In this document: piece after piece, positions 1 to 8,045 of the stretch
Layout of the letters: the number at the start of each line of letters is the position of its first letter
Numbering within the stretch: the first letter of the stretch is position 1
Assembly (NCBI GenBank): GCA_029982205.1
Contig: JARRCM010000012.1
Coordinates: forward strand, 1-55,774
Direction of reading: 5' to 3'
Origin: Thermosediminibacterales bacterium
GTDB taxonomy: Bacteria; Bacillota; Thermosediminibacteria; Koleobacterales; JARRCM01
Length of the DNA stretch: 55,774 nt
Notes under the pieces: model-generated
What the model was told of the DNA's origin: nothing
What the model saw: the letters and a program-made list of their open reading frames with translations, nothing else
Databases searched by the model: none
Program-made: the position numbers and the translations under genes

Positions 1-77
1 AAAATGACTTTTAGTATATACATACCTTTATCTCTAAAACCCTTTATTCGCAAGGACTGAACAGTGTTTTCTGTAAA

Positions 78-296
78 ATGTTTAGTAAAGTCACGCTAGC
101 AAGAAAATATGTTAATGAGTTTAAACCTGACGCAATTGTAGCAATTGCATGTGAGAGAGACCTATCTAGTGGGATTCAAGATACTTATCCTATCCCTGTT
201 CTAGGTGTTTTAAATAAAAGGCCTGAAGGCCCATGTATGAACACAAGGGTTGATCTTGAGAAGGTTGAAGCTGCTATCAATTATTTCCTTGAATAG
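78..296 (+). pseudogene. C-terminal remnant of a DUF116 family protein
   Basis: The 72 codons ending at the stop at 294-296 match the C-terminal third of DUF116 proteins: a TLARK word, then PDAIVAIACERDL, SGIQDTYPIPVLGVL and GPCMNTRVDLEKVEAAI. DUF116 is a family of unknown function usually encoded just upstream of rsmB, as here. The family's N-terminal membrane segments and cysteine-rich centre should precede this part. Instead, bases 1-77 give no DUF116-like sequence in any frame, and this frame has a stop at 12-14. No ribosome binding site precedes the ATG at 78. I read this as a 5'-truncated gene. A sequencing or assembly break near base 84 is the alternative. Confidence 0.6.
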
Positions 297-339
297 GAAA
301 CCTGCACAATTGTTATTAATGATTTGGAGGTTAAGCTCT

Positions 340-1683
340 GTGAACAAAACTCCACGAGAGATTGCCTTGGAGATTCTGTATAGTATAAATGAAAAAGGTG
401 CATTTTCTAACATTGCATTGAAAAAAGCAATAAACAAATTTGAAATTCGGGGGATTGATAAAGCTTTTATTACCGAACTCGTGTACGGTTGTATTGAAAG
501 GAAAATGACATTAGATTGGGTTATTGAAAAGTTCTCAAATATTAGAGTTGATAAAATGAATAAGTATATTAGAAACATTTTACGAATGGGTGTTTATCAA
601 ATTGTTTTTTTGGATAAAGTTCCAATTTCAGCAGCATGTAATGAGTCTGTAAATTTAGCTAAAAAATACGGCCCAATGAAATTAACAGGTTTTGTTAATG
701 GAGTTTTAAGGAACATTGCGCGTAATATAGATGAGTTGGAGTTTCCATCTTTAAAAACAGATCCTATTGAACATATTTCAATAAAATATTCTTTTCCAAA
801 ATGGATGATCAAAAAATGGATAAAATTATATGGGGTTGACTTTACATTAGCACTCTGCAAATTCACTAACAAAAGACCTGAATTTTCGATAAGAGTAAAT
901 ACTATAAAAACAACCAAAGATGACCTGAAGTTATTGTTTGAAAAACAGGGATTTGAAGTTTCAGATGGCAAGTATGTAAAAGAGGCTTTAAGAATAAAAG
1001 GGGTTAAACCCGTTGAAGAATTAGAGAGTTATCATAAAGGTTTTTTCCAACCACAGGATGAAGGGTCAATGATGGTTTCACATGTTCTGAACCCCCAGCC
1101 TGGAGACCTTATTGTTGATGTTTGTGCAGGCCCTGGTGGCAAAACTACACATATAGCACAACTTATGAACAACAAAGGTTGCATTATCTCTAGAGATGTA
1201 TATGAACATAAGTTGATTTTGATTAGAAACCTTTGTAAACGTTTGGGCATTGATATTGTGAAAACAGAGTTAAAAGATGCAACCATTGAGGATGAAAGTT
1301 TAAGAGAAAAAGCTGATCGGGTTTTGGTGGATGTTCCATGCATGGGGTTTGGAGTAATACGAAGGAAGCCTGATATAAAATGGACAAAAGATGAACATCA
1401 GATCAAGGAAATGGTAAAGCTTCAGAAAAAGATATTAGAGATTTCATCTAAGTATGTTAAAAAAAATGGGATTCTGCTTTATACTACTTGCAGTATAGGC
1501 CCTGAAGAAAACGAGGAAGTAGTAAAGGGTTTCTTAAATAAGCATAGAGATTTTACACTTAGAAATTTAAAACCATTTTTTGAAAAGAAGTTTAATTTTT
1601 CACAACCTACTGCCTGGCAGCAACTTTTTCCACATATTCATGGTGTTGACGGTTTTTTTATGGCATGTATGGAAAAGTTATAG
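340..1683 (+). CDS. rsmB: 16S rRNA (cytosine(967)-C(5))-methyltransferase RsmB
   Basis: This 447-residue enzyme methylates C967 of 16S rRNA with S-adenosylmethionine. The first ~140 residues form the NusB-like RNA-binding domain. The SAM-binding motif VDVCAGPGGKTTHIA lies near residue 259. The two family cysteines are in VDVPCMGFGVIRRKPDIKW (~330) and YTTCSIGPEENEE (~385); the second is the nucleophile. The GTG start at 340 was chosen because TTGGAGG lies 9 bases upstream and the family begins at the Thr-Pro-Arg-Glu region. The longer frame from 250 would overlap the preceding gene remnant. It heads the rsmB-rlmN-stp-prkC-rsgA-rpe block, as in Bacillus. Confidence 0.95.
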   Translation: MNKTPREIALEILYSINEKGAFSNIALKKAINKFEIRGIDKAFITELVYGCIERKMTLDWVIEKFSNIRVDKMNKYIRNILRMGVYQIVFLDKVPISAACNESVNLAKKYGPMKLTGFVNGVLRNIARNIDELEFPSLKTDPIEHISIKYSFPKWMIKKWIKLYGVDFTLALCKFTNKRPEFSIRVNTIKTTKDDLKLLFEKQGFEVSDGKYVKEALRIKGVKPVEELESYHKGFFQPQDEGSMMVSHVLNPQPGDLIVDVCAGPGGKTTHIAQLMNNKGCIISRDVYEHKLILIRNLCKRLGIDIVKTELKDATIEDESLREKADRVLVDVPCMGFGVIRRKPDIKWTKDEHQIKEMVKLQKKILEISSKYVKKNGILLYTTCSIGPEENEEVVKGFLNKHRDFTLRNLKPFFEKKFNFSQPTAWQQLFPHIHGVDGFFMACMEKL

Positions 1684-1718
1684 ATTGTTATAGTTGATAT
1701 TATTAGGAGGAATCAAAA

Positions 1719-2744
1719 TTGGATAAGATCAACCTTAAGGGAATGACTATTAAAGAAATTAAAGATTTTATTGAACAAAATAAAGAAAAATCTTTTAGAG
1801 CTGAACAAATTTTTGAATGGATCTGTAAAGGAGTATCCAATTTTGACCTCATGACAAATCTACCAAAGGATTTACGATTAATGCTTAAACAAAAAGCATA
1901 TATAGGTGAACTACAAATTGTCAAAAAAAAGGCAGACAGAGATAAAACAGTTAAATATTTGTTTTTGTTGGAAGATAAAAATGTAGTGGAAAGTGTATTT
2001 ATGAAATACGGCTATGGTAATTCGGTTTGTCTTTCAAGCCAGGTAGGATGCAAAATGGGGTGTGTTTTTTGCGCTTCTACCATTGGTGGTTGTATACGCA
2101 ATCTTAAAAAATGGGAAATTTTCGATCAACTTATACAGATACAAAATGATTTAGGAGAGAAGCATAGGATAACACATCTTGTTATTATGGGGAGTGGAGA
2201 ACCACTAGAAAATTATAATGAAGTCATAGGTGCGTTAAGGTTGATTCATGAAGGGAAAAACATTAGTTTCCGACGAATGACTTTATCCACTTGTGGAATA
2301 ATACCAGGAATAGAAAGGCTCGCTCGTGAGAACCTTCCCATAACCCTTTCGGTTTCACTACATGCTCCTACGGATGAATTGAGAAACCGACTTATGCCGA
2401 TCAACAAAATCTACCCCATTTCCCCCTTGATAAAAGCATGTAAATATTATATAAATATTACTAAGCGAAGAATTACATTTGAATATGCGTTAATAAAAGG
2501 AATAAATGATAGCCCAAAAGAAGCTAGACTTTTGGCTAAAATTTTGAAAAACCTGTTATGCCATGTAAACCTTATAAATATTAATCCGGTGAAAGAAAGA
2601 GGGTTTGAACAACCTGACAAAAAAAGCGTTCAAACATTTAAAAAAATACTGGAAAAAGAAGGTATTAATGTAACTTTGAGAAGAAAGTTAGGCATTGGTA
2701 TTGATGCAGGTTGCGGTCAGCTTAGAAGAAGATATCTTGATTAG
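1719..2744 (+). CDS. rlmN: Dual-specificity 23S rRNA/tRNA (adenine-C2)-methyltransferase RlmN
   Basis: This radical-SAM enzyme makes 2-methyladenosine at A2503 of 23S rRNA and A37 of some tRNAs. The iron-sulfur cluster motif CKMGCVFC (Cys ~111, 115, 118) is complete, and the C-terminal resolving cysteine is in DAGCGQLRRR. Its 341 residues are normal for the family. The start is TTG at 1719, 8 bases after AGGAGG. It follows rsmB by 35 bases and is probably in the same transcript. Confidence 0.95.
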   Translation: MDKINLKGMTIKEIKDFIEQNKEKSFRAEQIFEWICKGVSNFDLMTNLPKDLRLMLKQKAYIGELQIVKKKADRDKTVKYLFLLEDKNVVESVFMKYGYGNSVCLSSQVGCKMGCVFCASTIGGCIRNLKKWEIFDQLIQIQNDLGEKHRITHLVIMGSGEPLENYNEVIGALRLIHEGKNISFRRMTLSTCGIIPGIERLARENLPITLSVSLHAPTDELRNRLMPINKIYPISPLIKACKYYINITKRRITFEYALIKGINDSPKEARLLAKILKNLLCHVNLININPVKERGFEQPDKKSVQTFKKILEKEGINVTLRRKLGIGIDAGCGQLRRRYLD

Positions 2745-2769
2745 TGTGTTTTGGGGATAGGTGATAATA

Positions 2770-3543
2770 ATGAAGGCCTGGGTTTGTTCAGAGATCGGGA
2801 GAGTTAGAAAAATAAATGAAGACTCTTTTTTTGCTTCTAAAAACGGTGACAAAATACCTGTTTTTATAGTTGCTGATGGTATGGGCGGTCATAAAGCAGG
2901 TGATGTGGCTAGTCGTTTAGCAGTAAACTCGGTGATAGAATATTTAGAAAGTACCTCCTTGGAAGGAAATTCTAATGATGAAATTACACAGATTATTAGA
3001 CAAGCATTTAATTATTCAAATTCTAAAGTTTTTGAAATGTCTTTAAAAGATCTAAATTGTCAAGGTATGGGGACAACACTTACAATGGCACTTATTGTAG
3101 AAAATTGTCTATATATAGGGCACATTGGAGACAGCAGAGCTTATGTATACAGTGATGGAAAATTAATCCAGTTAACTCAGGATCATTCACTTGTAGCTGA
3201 ACTGGTAAGAAACGGTGAGCTTACAAAAAATGAAGCCAGAAACCATCCCCAAAGAAATATTATTACTCGGGCTTTGGGTACAGATTCTTATGTGGAAGTA
3301 GATATAATAACAAGATGTTTAAATCCCGATGATTTGGTAATATTATGCAGCGATGGCCTTACAAACATGATTTGTGATTCTGAATTAGAACAGATAATTT
3401 GTGCCTACAAAAACAATATAGAAAAACTCCCTTGTGTATTGACAGAATTGGCAAACGAACGAGGGGGATATGATAATATTACGGTAATGGTTATAGAAAA
3501 TGATGATTCATCTATAGCCAGGAGGGGTAGAAATGGTCGGTAA
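2770..3543 (+). CDS. stp: PP2C-family serine/threonine phosphatase (Stp/PrpC)
   Basis: This 257-residue metal-dependent phosphatase reverses phosphorylation by the PASTA kinase encoded next to it. PP2C motifs in order are RKINEDSF, VADGMGGHKAGDVAS, GMGTTLTMAL, IGHIGDSRAYV, LTQDHS, ILCSDGLTNM and GGYDNITVMV. These keep the metal-binding aspartates. The ATG at 2770 follows AGGTGA; a GTG three codons earlier is the alternative start. The last 11 bases overlap the prkC start, which suggests translational coupling. Confidence 0.93.
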   Translation: MKAWVCSEIGRVRKINEDSFFASKNGDKIPVFIVADGMGGHKAGDVASRLAVNSVIEYLESTSLEGNSNDEITQIIRQAFNYSNSKVFEMSLKDLNCQGMGTTLTMALIVENCLYIGHIGDSRAYVYSDGKLIQLTQDHSLVAELVRNGELTKNEARNHPQRNIITRALGTDSYVEVDIITRCLNPDDLVILCSDGLTNMICDSELEQIICAYKNNIEKLPCVLTELANERGGYDNITVMVIENDDSSIARRGRNGR

Positions 3544-5431
3544 AATACTTGGCAATAGATATGAAATATTGGAAAAAATAGGGGGAGGCGGAATGGCTTT
3601 AGTGTATAAAGCGCGCTGTACCCTTTTAAATAGAATTGTAGCCGTTAAAGTTTTACAGCCTCAGTTTGCTAATGATGAGGAATTTATAAAAAGGTTTCGT
3701 AGAGAAGCTCAGGCTGCTGCCAGCTTATCTCATCCAAACATTGTAAGCATATATGATGTTGGAAGAGAAGGGCAAATGGACTATATAGTTATGGAATATG
3801 TTAATGGAATTACCTTAAAAAAATTGATCGAGGATAAAGCTCCATTTGCTTCTGATAAAATTATTCATATTGGCCTTCAAATTTGTGCTGCCTTGGAACA
3901 TGCCCATAAAAATTATATTATACATCGAGATATAAAGCCTCATAATATTCTTATAACCGAAGAGGGCAACATCAAAGTAACAGATTTTGGTTTAGCTCGA
4001 GCTGTTACCTCTTCAACTCTAACTTATTCTGGTAATGTAATTGGGAGTGTGCATTATTTTTCCCCTGAACAGGCCAGAGGAGGTTTTATTGGAGAGAGGT
4101 CTGATTTATATTCTTTAGGAGTGGTTCTTTATGAAATGGCCACAGGGCATGTTCCATTTGAGGGGGAAAGCCCAATTTCGGTAGCATTAAAACATATAAA
4201 TGAAGATGTGACTCGACCCTCGAAATTAAATCCATATATATCTTCTGGTTTAGAACAGATAATTCTTAAACTGCTTGAAAAAGACCAGAATTATCGCTAC
4301 AAATCTGCACGAGAGCTTTGTGATGATTTGAGAAAAGTCCTGAAAAATCCTGAGAAAGATATAGTAATTAAAAAGAATAAGGATTATGAAACAAAGGTAT
4401 TACCTAATATTTCAGAAAAAATAAGGGAAAATGAACAGGGAGGTGCTGTAATGGCTCAAGCCCCAAAGAAGAAGGTTAAGAAGAAGAAAGGCGGATTAAT
4501 ACGTTTTCTAGTCTGGTTGTTTACGATTTCCATTCTAGCAGGAGGTATGACATGGGGATATTTTTGGGTCAAAGATTATCTCACTGTTCCCATTGTTCAG
4601 GTTCCAAATGTGATAGGTAAAACTGAAGAGGAAGCTGAAAAAGAATTTTCAAAAGTAGGTTTAAAATATGATGTGGTAGAAAGGATTTTTGATGAATTAC
4701 CAGCAGGACGAGTTGTTGACCAAAGTCCAAAAGGCGGTGAAAATGTTAAAATCGACAGACCACCCATCAGCATTTGGGTGAGCAAGGGTCCCCAGCAGGT
4801 AACAGTACCTAATCTAATAGGAAAAGATGAGAGGGAAGCTGAAATTTTGTTGGATACTTATGAATTAAAGAAAGGCAAAGTAGAAAGAAGATATAGTGAA
4901 GAATTCCCTGAAGGAATTGTTATAGAACAAAATCCCAGAGCAGATATAACCGTTAGAGAGGGAACTGAAATTAATTATGTCGTAAGCATGGGTAAAGAAC
5001 CTTTGAAGTTTATTTTGCCCGATTTTCGGGGTCAAAACTTAGATGATGTAAAACAGATCTTGGCTGATATGGGGCTTATATTAGGAGAAGTCAGTTATCA
5101 AACCAGCAATCAATTTGTAAAAGGTATCGTATTAGGTCAACTGCCGGCTCCAAAAACAGAAGTTGAAGAAGGCTCTCAAATAAATTTTGTAGTGAGTGAA
5201 GGGCCTGGCCCTGAAAGAGAAAAGCAAGTCTTATTTAAGTTTAAACTGCCCACAAGTCCTGAAAAATTTAATGTAAAGGTTGTGGTTTATGATTCGACTG
5301 GTCATAAAGTAGTTTATAATAAATACCACAGACCCGAAGACAGCCCTCTCGAAGTGCCTGTTAAAGGTGTTGGTGAAATGAGAATTGTAGTTCTAATAGA
5401 TGATGAAATTTGGGGAGAAAAAATCTATTAA
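3533..5431 (+). CDS. prkC: PASTA-domain serine/threonine protein kinase PrkC
   Basis: This is a 632-residue membrane kinase of the PrkC/StkP/PknB family, which senses peptidoglycan fragments and acts in growth, division and spore germination. Residues ~1-265 are the kinase domain, with GGGGMALVYKA (ATP loop), VAVKVLQ (catalytic Lys), HRDIKPHNIL (catalytic loop) and DFGLARA. A lysine-rich stretch precedes one membrane helix at ~322-345. Three PASTA repeats follow outside the cell (~356-560), each with a 'VPNVIGK'-like opening and a 'VSKGP/VSMGK' close. The C-terminal tail has no PASTA signature. The gene overlaps stp by 11 bases. Confidence 0.95.
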   Translation: MVGKILGNRYEILEKIGGGGMALVYKARCTLLNRIVAVKVLQPQFANDEEFIKRFRREAQAAASLSHPNIVSIYDVGREGQMDYIVMEYVNGITLKKLIEDKAPFASDKIIHIGLQICAALEHAHKNYIIHRDIKPHNILITEEGNIKVTDFGLARAVTSSTLTYSGNVIGSVHYFSPEQARGGFIGERSDLYSLGVVLYEMATGHVPFEGESPISVALKHINEDVTRPSKLNPYISSGLEQIILKLLEKDQNYRYKSARELCDDLRKVLKNPEKDIVIKKNKDYETKVLPNISEKIRENEQGGAVMAQAPKKKVKKKKGGLIRFLVWLFTISILAGGMTWGYFWVKDYLTVPIVQVPNVIGKTEEEAEKEFSKVGLKYDVVERIFDELPAGRVVDQSPKGGENVKIDRPPISIWVSKGPQQVTVPNLIGKDEREAEILLDTYELKKGKVERRYSEEFPEGIVIEQNPRADITVREGTEINYVVSMGKEPLKFILPDFRGQNLDDVKQILADMGLILGEVSYQTSNQFVKGIVLGQLPAPKTEVEEGSQINFVVSEGPGPEREKQVLFKFKLPTSPEKFNVKVVVYDSTGHKVVYNKYHRPEDSPLEVPVKGVGEMRIVVLIDDEIWGEKIY

Positions 5432-5445
5432 TCAGGAGGTAGAAC

Positions 5446-6318
5446 ATGGCCGTTGGTATTATTACCAAAGGCTTTGGCGGCTTTTTTTACGTTCAAGTTG
5501 AAAATAAGTTGATTGAAACGATTCCTCCGGGCAGATTTAAAAAGGAAGGTATAAATCTTTTTGTGGGTGATAAAGTTGAAATTAAAGAAAAAACTTCCGG
5601 CAGTTGGGTAATTGATAAAATTTATCCTCGAAAAAATCAACTCTTAAGACCGCCTATAGCCAATATAGATCAAACTGTTTTAGTTTTTTCTTTGAAAATG
5701 CCAAAAATCAATTTGGAGCTTTTGGACAAGTATTTAATTTTAACAGAAAAGTCTAACATTAGAGCGGTAATTTGTTTAAACAAAATGGATCTTTTACAAC
5801 CAAAAGAAGTTGAAGAAGTAGTGTCAATTTATAAAAAAGCAGGATATGCTGTTATTCATACCAGTGCTAAGTTAAAACAGGGTATAACTGAATTGAAAGA
5901 GGTTTTAAAAAATAAAATTTCGGTTTTTGCAGGGCCATCGGGGGTAGGAAAATCTACTTTATTAAACATTTTACAGCCAGGCCTGAAACTTAAAACAGGG
6001 CAATTGAGTCAAAAAATTTTGCGTGGGAAACATACAACAAGGCATGTTGAACTTATAAAACTAAACTTTGGTGGTTATGTTGCTGATACTCCTGGGTTCA
6101 GTTCTATAGAAATGAAAGATATAAAAAAAGAAGAACTTGCTTATATGTTTCCTGAAATGAAGAATCTAATTTATAAATGTCGTTTTAGGGGATGTTTGCA
6201 TTATTCAGAACCCGATTGTGAAATTAAGAGAGCCGTGGAGGCTGGTTTCATAAGCAAATCTCGATACAATCATTATTTGAAAATACTAATGGAATTAAAC
6301 AAATACAGAAGGAGGTAA
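5446..6318 (+). CDS. rsgA: Ribosome small subunit-dependent GTPase RsgA
   Basis: RsgA is a circularly permuted GTPase that checks late 30S subunit maturation. It has an N-terminal OB fold (~1-70), then the G motifs in permuted order: NKMDLL (G4), GPSGVGKSTLLN (G1) and DTPGFSS (G3). The C-terminal zinc site is CRFRGCLHYSEPDC. At 290 residues it is of normal size. The ATG start is preceded by AGGAGG. It sits 14 bases after prkC and 6 bases before rpe; in Bacillus RsgA is a PrkC substrate, which fits the arrangement. Confidence 0.95.
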   Translation: MAVGIITKGFGGFFYVQVENKLIETIPPGRFKKEGINLFVGDKVEIKEKTSGSWVIDKIYPRKNQLLRPPIANIDQTVLVFSLKMPKINLELLDKYLILTEKSNIRAVICLNKMDLLQPKEVEEVVSIYKKAGYAVIHTSAKLKQGITELKEVLKNKISVFAGPSGVGKSTLLNILQPGLKLKTGQLSQKILRGKHTTRHVELIKLNFGGYVADTPGFSSIEMKDIKKEELAYMFPEMKNLIYKCRFRGCLHYSEPDCEIKRAVEAGFISKSRYNHYLKILMELNKYRRR

Positions 6319-6324
6319 AAATAT

Positions 6325-6984
6325 TTGATAAAACTTGCACCTTCGATTCTCTCAGCAGATTTCACTAATCTTTTGCAACAGATAAAAATTCTGGAAAATG
6401 GTAAAGCAGATATGATTCATATTGATGTTATGGATGGATTTTTTGTGCCTAATATTACTTTTGGGCCTGATATAATTAGATCTATTTATGAAAAAACTTC
6501 ATTACCTTTAGATATTCATCTAATGATCGAAAAACCTGAACGTTATATAAAGAATTTTATAGAAGCAGGTGGAGAAATCATCACTGTACATGCCGAGTCA
6601 ACACCTCATTTGCATAGAGCAATACAATATATAAAAGATTTCGGTGGCAAACCGGGAGTTGCATTAAACCCTGCTACTCCTTTATCAGCTATAGAATATT
6701 TATTGGAAGAGGTAGAATTGGTTTTGATTATGTCAGTGAACCCTGGTTTTGGCGGGCAAACTTTTATCAAAACAGCTTTGAAAAAAATTCAAAATTTAAA
6801 AGAGATACTGCAAAAAAGAAATTTAAAAACCCTTATTGAAGTAGATGGTGGTGTAAACCAAAAAAATATTGGTGAATTGATTGAATCCGGTATAGATATT
6901 GCTGTTGTCGGCTCAGCCATATTTAATGGTGGAGACATTGCTTCAAATTTGGCGGACTTTAGAACTGTTTGTGATAGAGCCTAG
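6325..6984 (+). CDS. rpe: Ribulose-phosphate 3-epimerase
   Basis: This enzyme interconverts ribulose-5-phosphate and xylulose-5-phosphate in the pentose phosphate pathway. The TIM-barrel motifs are LAPSILSADF at the N-terminus, HIDVMDGFFVPNITFG, DIHLMIEKP, VMSVNPGFGGQ (as IMSVNPGFGGQ) and EVDGGVN with the C-terminal phosphate-binding VVGSAIF. These hold the catalytic Asp and metal-binding His residues. The start is TTG at 6325 after AGGAGG. The thiN gene that often follows rpe in Bacillus is absent. Confidence 0.95.
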   Translation: MIKLAPSILSADFTNLLQQIKILENGKADMIHIDVMDGFFVPNITFGPDIIRSIYEKTSLPLDIHLMIEKPERYIKNFIEAGGEIITVHAESTPHLHRAIQYIKDFGGKPGVALNPATPLSAIEYLLEEVELVLIMSVNPGFGGQTFIKTALKKIQNLKEILQKRNLKTLIEVDGGVNQKNIGELIESGIDIAVVGSAIFNGGDIASNLADFRTVCDRA

Positions 6985-7073
6985 AAAGTTCTTCGGGAAA
7001 GTTACATTCTATTAAATTAAAATACATTTTATATTTTAAAAAATAGACTAGCACAGCAAGGGCAGTTTGGAAT

Positions 7074-7105
7074 AATATAATAAAAACAACAGTTTTTATT
7101 ATATT
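7074..7105 (+). repeat. Perfect 14-bp AT-rich hairpin just upstream of spoVM
   Basis: Bases 7074-7087 and 7092-7105 are exact reverse complements with an AACA loop. The right arm touches the GGGGAGGGGAG ribosome binding site of spoVM. It has no following T-run on the plus strand, so a simple terminator is not obvious. A role in mRNA stability or translation of spoVM is possible but unproven. Confidence 0.7.
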
Positions 7106-7119
7106 GGGGAGGGGAGACA

Positions 7120-7203
7120 ATGTCTCTAAAGATTTATGTTTTTAAGATGCCTAAACTTATCGGTGGATTCATAAAGGGTATTCTAAGGATATTTGCTCGA
7201 TAA
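7120..7203 (+). CDS. spoVM: Stage V sporulation protein SpoVM
   Basis: This 27-residue amphipathic peptide is too short for routine gene callers. SpoVM marks the curved forespore membrane and anchors the SpoIVA coat base; it also inhibits FtsH. The sequence has the family pattern: a polar start, a KMPKLIGGFIKGIL core matching the KLPKFLGG core of the Bacillus protein, and a basic tail ending FAR. A very strong site, GGGGAGGGGAG, precedes the ATG by 4 bases. Its position between the rsgA-rpe block and rpmB is the same as in Bacillus subtilis. Confidence 0.9.
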   Translation: MSLKIYVFKMPKLIGGFIKGILRIFAR

Positions 7204-7214
7204 ATAATAATTTA

Positions 7215-7239
7215 AAGCGTGCGTTAAAACAGCACGCTT
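7215..7239. terminator. Bidirectional terminator between spoVM and rpmB
   Basis: AAGCGTGC (7215-7222) pairs with GCACGCTT (7232-7239) around a 9-base loop. It lies between two converging genes and has A- and T-rich flanks, so it can serve both. Confidence 0.7.
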
Positions 7240-7245
7240 CTATCT

Positions 7246-7437
7246 TTATAGAGCTCTTTTTACTTTACCAGACCTGAGGCATCTGGTACAAACATTAATG
7301 CGCTTAGGAGTACCGTCAACTATAGCACGAACTTTTTTGATGTTTGGTGACCATTTTCTTTTGGATTTTATATGTGAATGGCTAATTGTATTACCAGAAA
7401 CTGTGGATTTCCCACAGATTTCGCATTTTTTAGACAT
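7246..7437 (-). CDS. rpmB: 50S ribosomal protein L28
   Basis: This 63-residue ribosomal protein starts MSKKCEICGKSTVSGN and has KRKWSPNIKKVRA and INVCTRCLRSGKV. The four cysteines form the CxxC...CxxC zinc ribbon of the C+ form of L28. The ATG at 7437 follows GGAGG by 8 bases; the GTG three codons upstream overlaps that site and is unlikely. It is transcribed against its neighbours, as in Bacillus. Confidence 0.95.
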   Translation of the reverse strand: MSKKCEICGKSTVSGNTISHSHIKSKRKWSPNIKKVRAIVDGTPKRINVCTRCLRSGKVKRAL

Positions 7438-7666
7438 AGACAACACCTCCTTAAAATAACTCCATCTAAATCAATCTATTTCATTTTATCATTTCAACCA
7501 TGTTTTAGCAAGCTTTTATAGAAAATAAATACTGAATGATTATTTTTTTACTTTTAAAAAAATGTTAAGGCTAAAAACTTTTTTAGAGTTGATTTTTATT
7601 ATATAATTAAACAAGGAATAAGAGAATAAATTATAATAATAATAATGTAATAAAGAGGTGATGTTT

Positions 7667-8032
7667 ATGGATAAAATAATTCAAAATAAACTGGGAAACA
7701 TTATAATATCAAAAGAAGTTATTGCGACAATTTCAGGGATAGCAGCTATGGAATGTTATGGTTTGGTTGGTATGGCTTCGAGGAAAATGAAAGATGGTAT
7801 TTCTGAACTTTTGGGCCGTGATAATTTAACAAAGGGTGTTGAAGTCAGTATCGAAAAAGATTTTACAAAAGTAGACCTTTATATTATTGTGGAATATGGC
7901 ACAAAAATATCAGAAGTTGCTAATAATGTAATTGAAAAAGTGAAATATACTTTAGAGAATAAATTGGATTTAAAAAAAGTAAAAATCAATGTAATTGTTC
8001 AAAGTGTAAGAGTGAGCAATTTCTTCAAATAG
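7667..8032 (+). CDS. Asp23/Gls24 family envelope stress protein (YloU-like)
   Basis: This 121-residue protein has the Asp23 domain: GNIIISKEVIATISGIAAMECYGLVGMA, a region on the YloU pattern, followed by alternating beta strands and a C-terminal VRVSNFF. Asp23 proteins are linked to envelope stress and in some species to fatty acid use. The ATG at 7667 has AGAGGTG 6 bases upstream; two in-frame starts (7658, 7661) overlap that site. It directly precedes fakA, an arrangement conserved across Firmicutes. No convincing promoter was found in the 229 bases between rpmB and this gene, apart from a TATAAT at 7602 without a good -35. Confidence 0.85.
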   Translation: MDKIIQNKLGNIIISKEVIATISGIAAMECYGLVGMASRKMKDGISELLGRDNLTKGVEVSIEKDFTKVDLYIIVEYGTKISEVANNVIEKVKYTLENKLDLKKVKINVIVQSVRVSNFFK

Positions 8033-8045
8033 GGGGGTTGTTTTT

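Noticed and set aside
250-339. Longer N-terminus for RsmB
   Set aside because: The extension overlaps the DUF116 end and lacks similarity; GTG 340 has the ribosome binding site.
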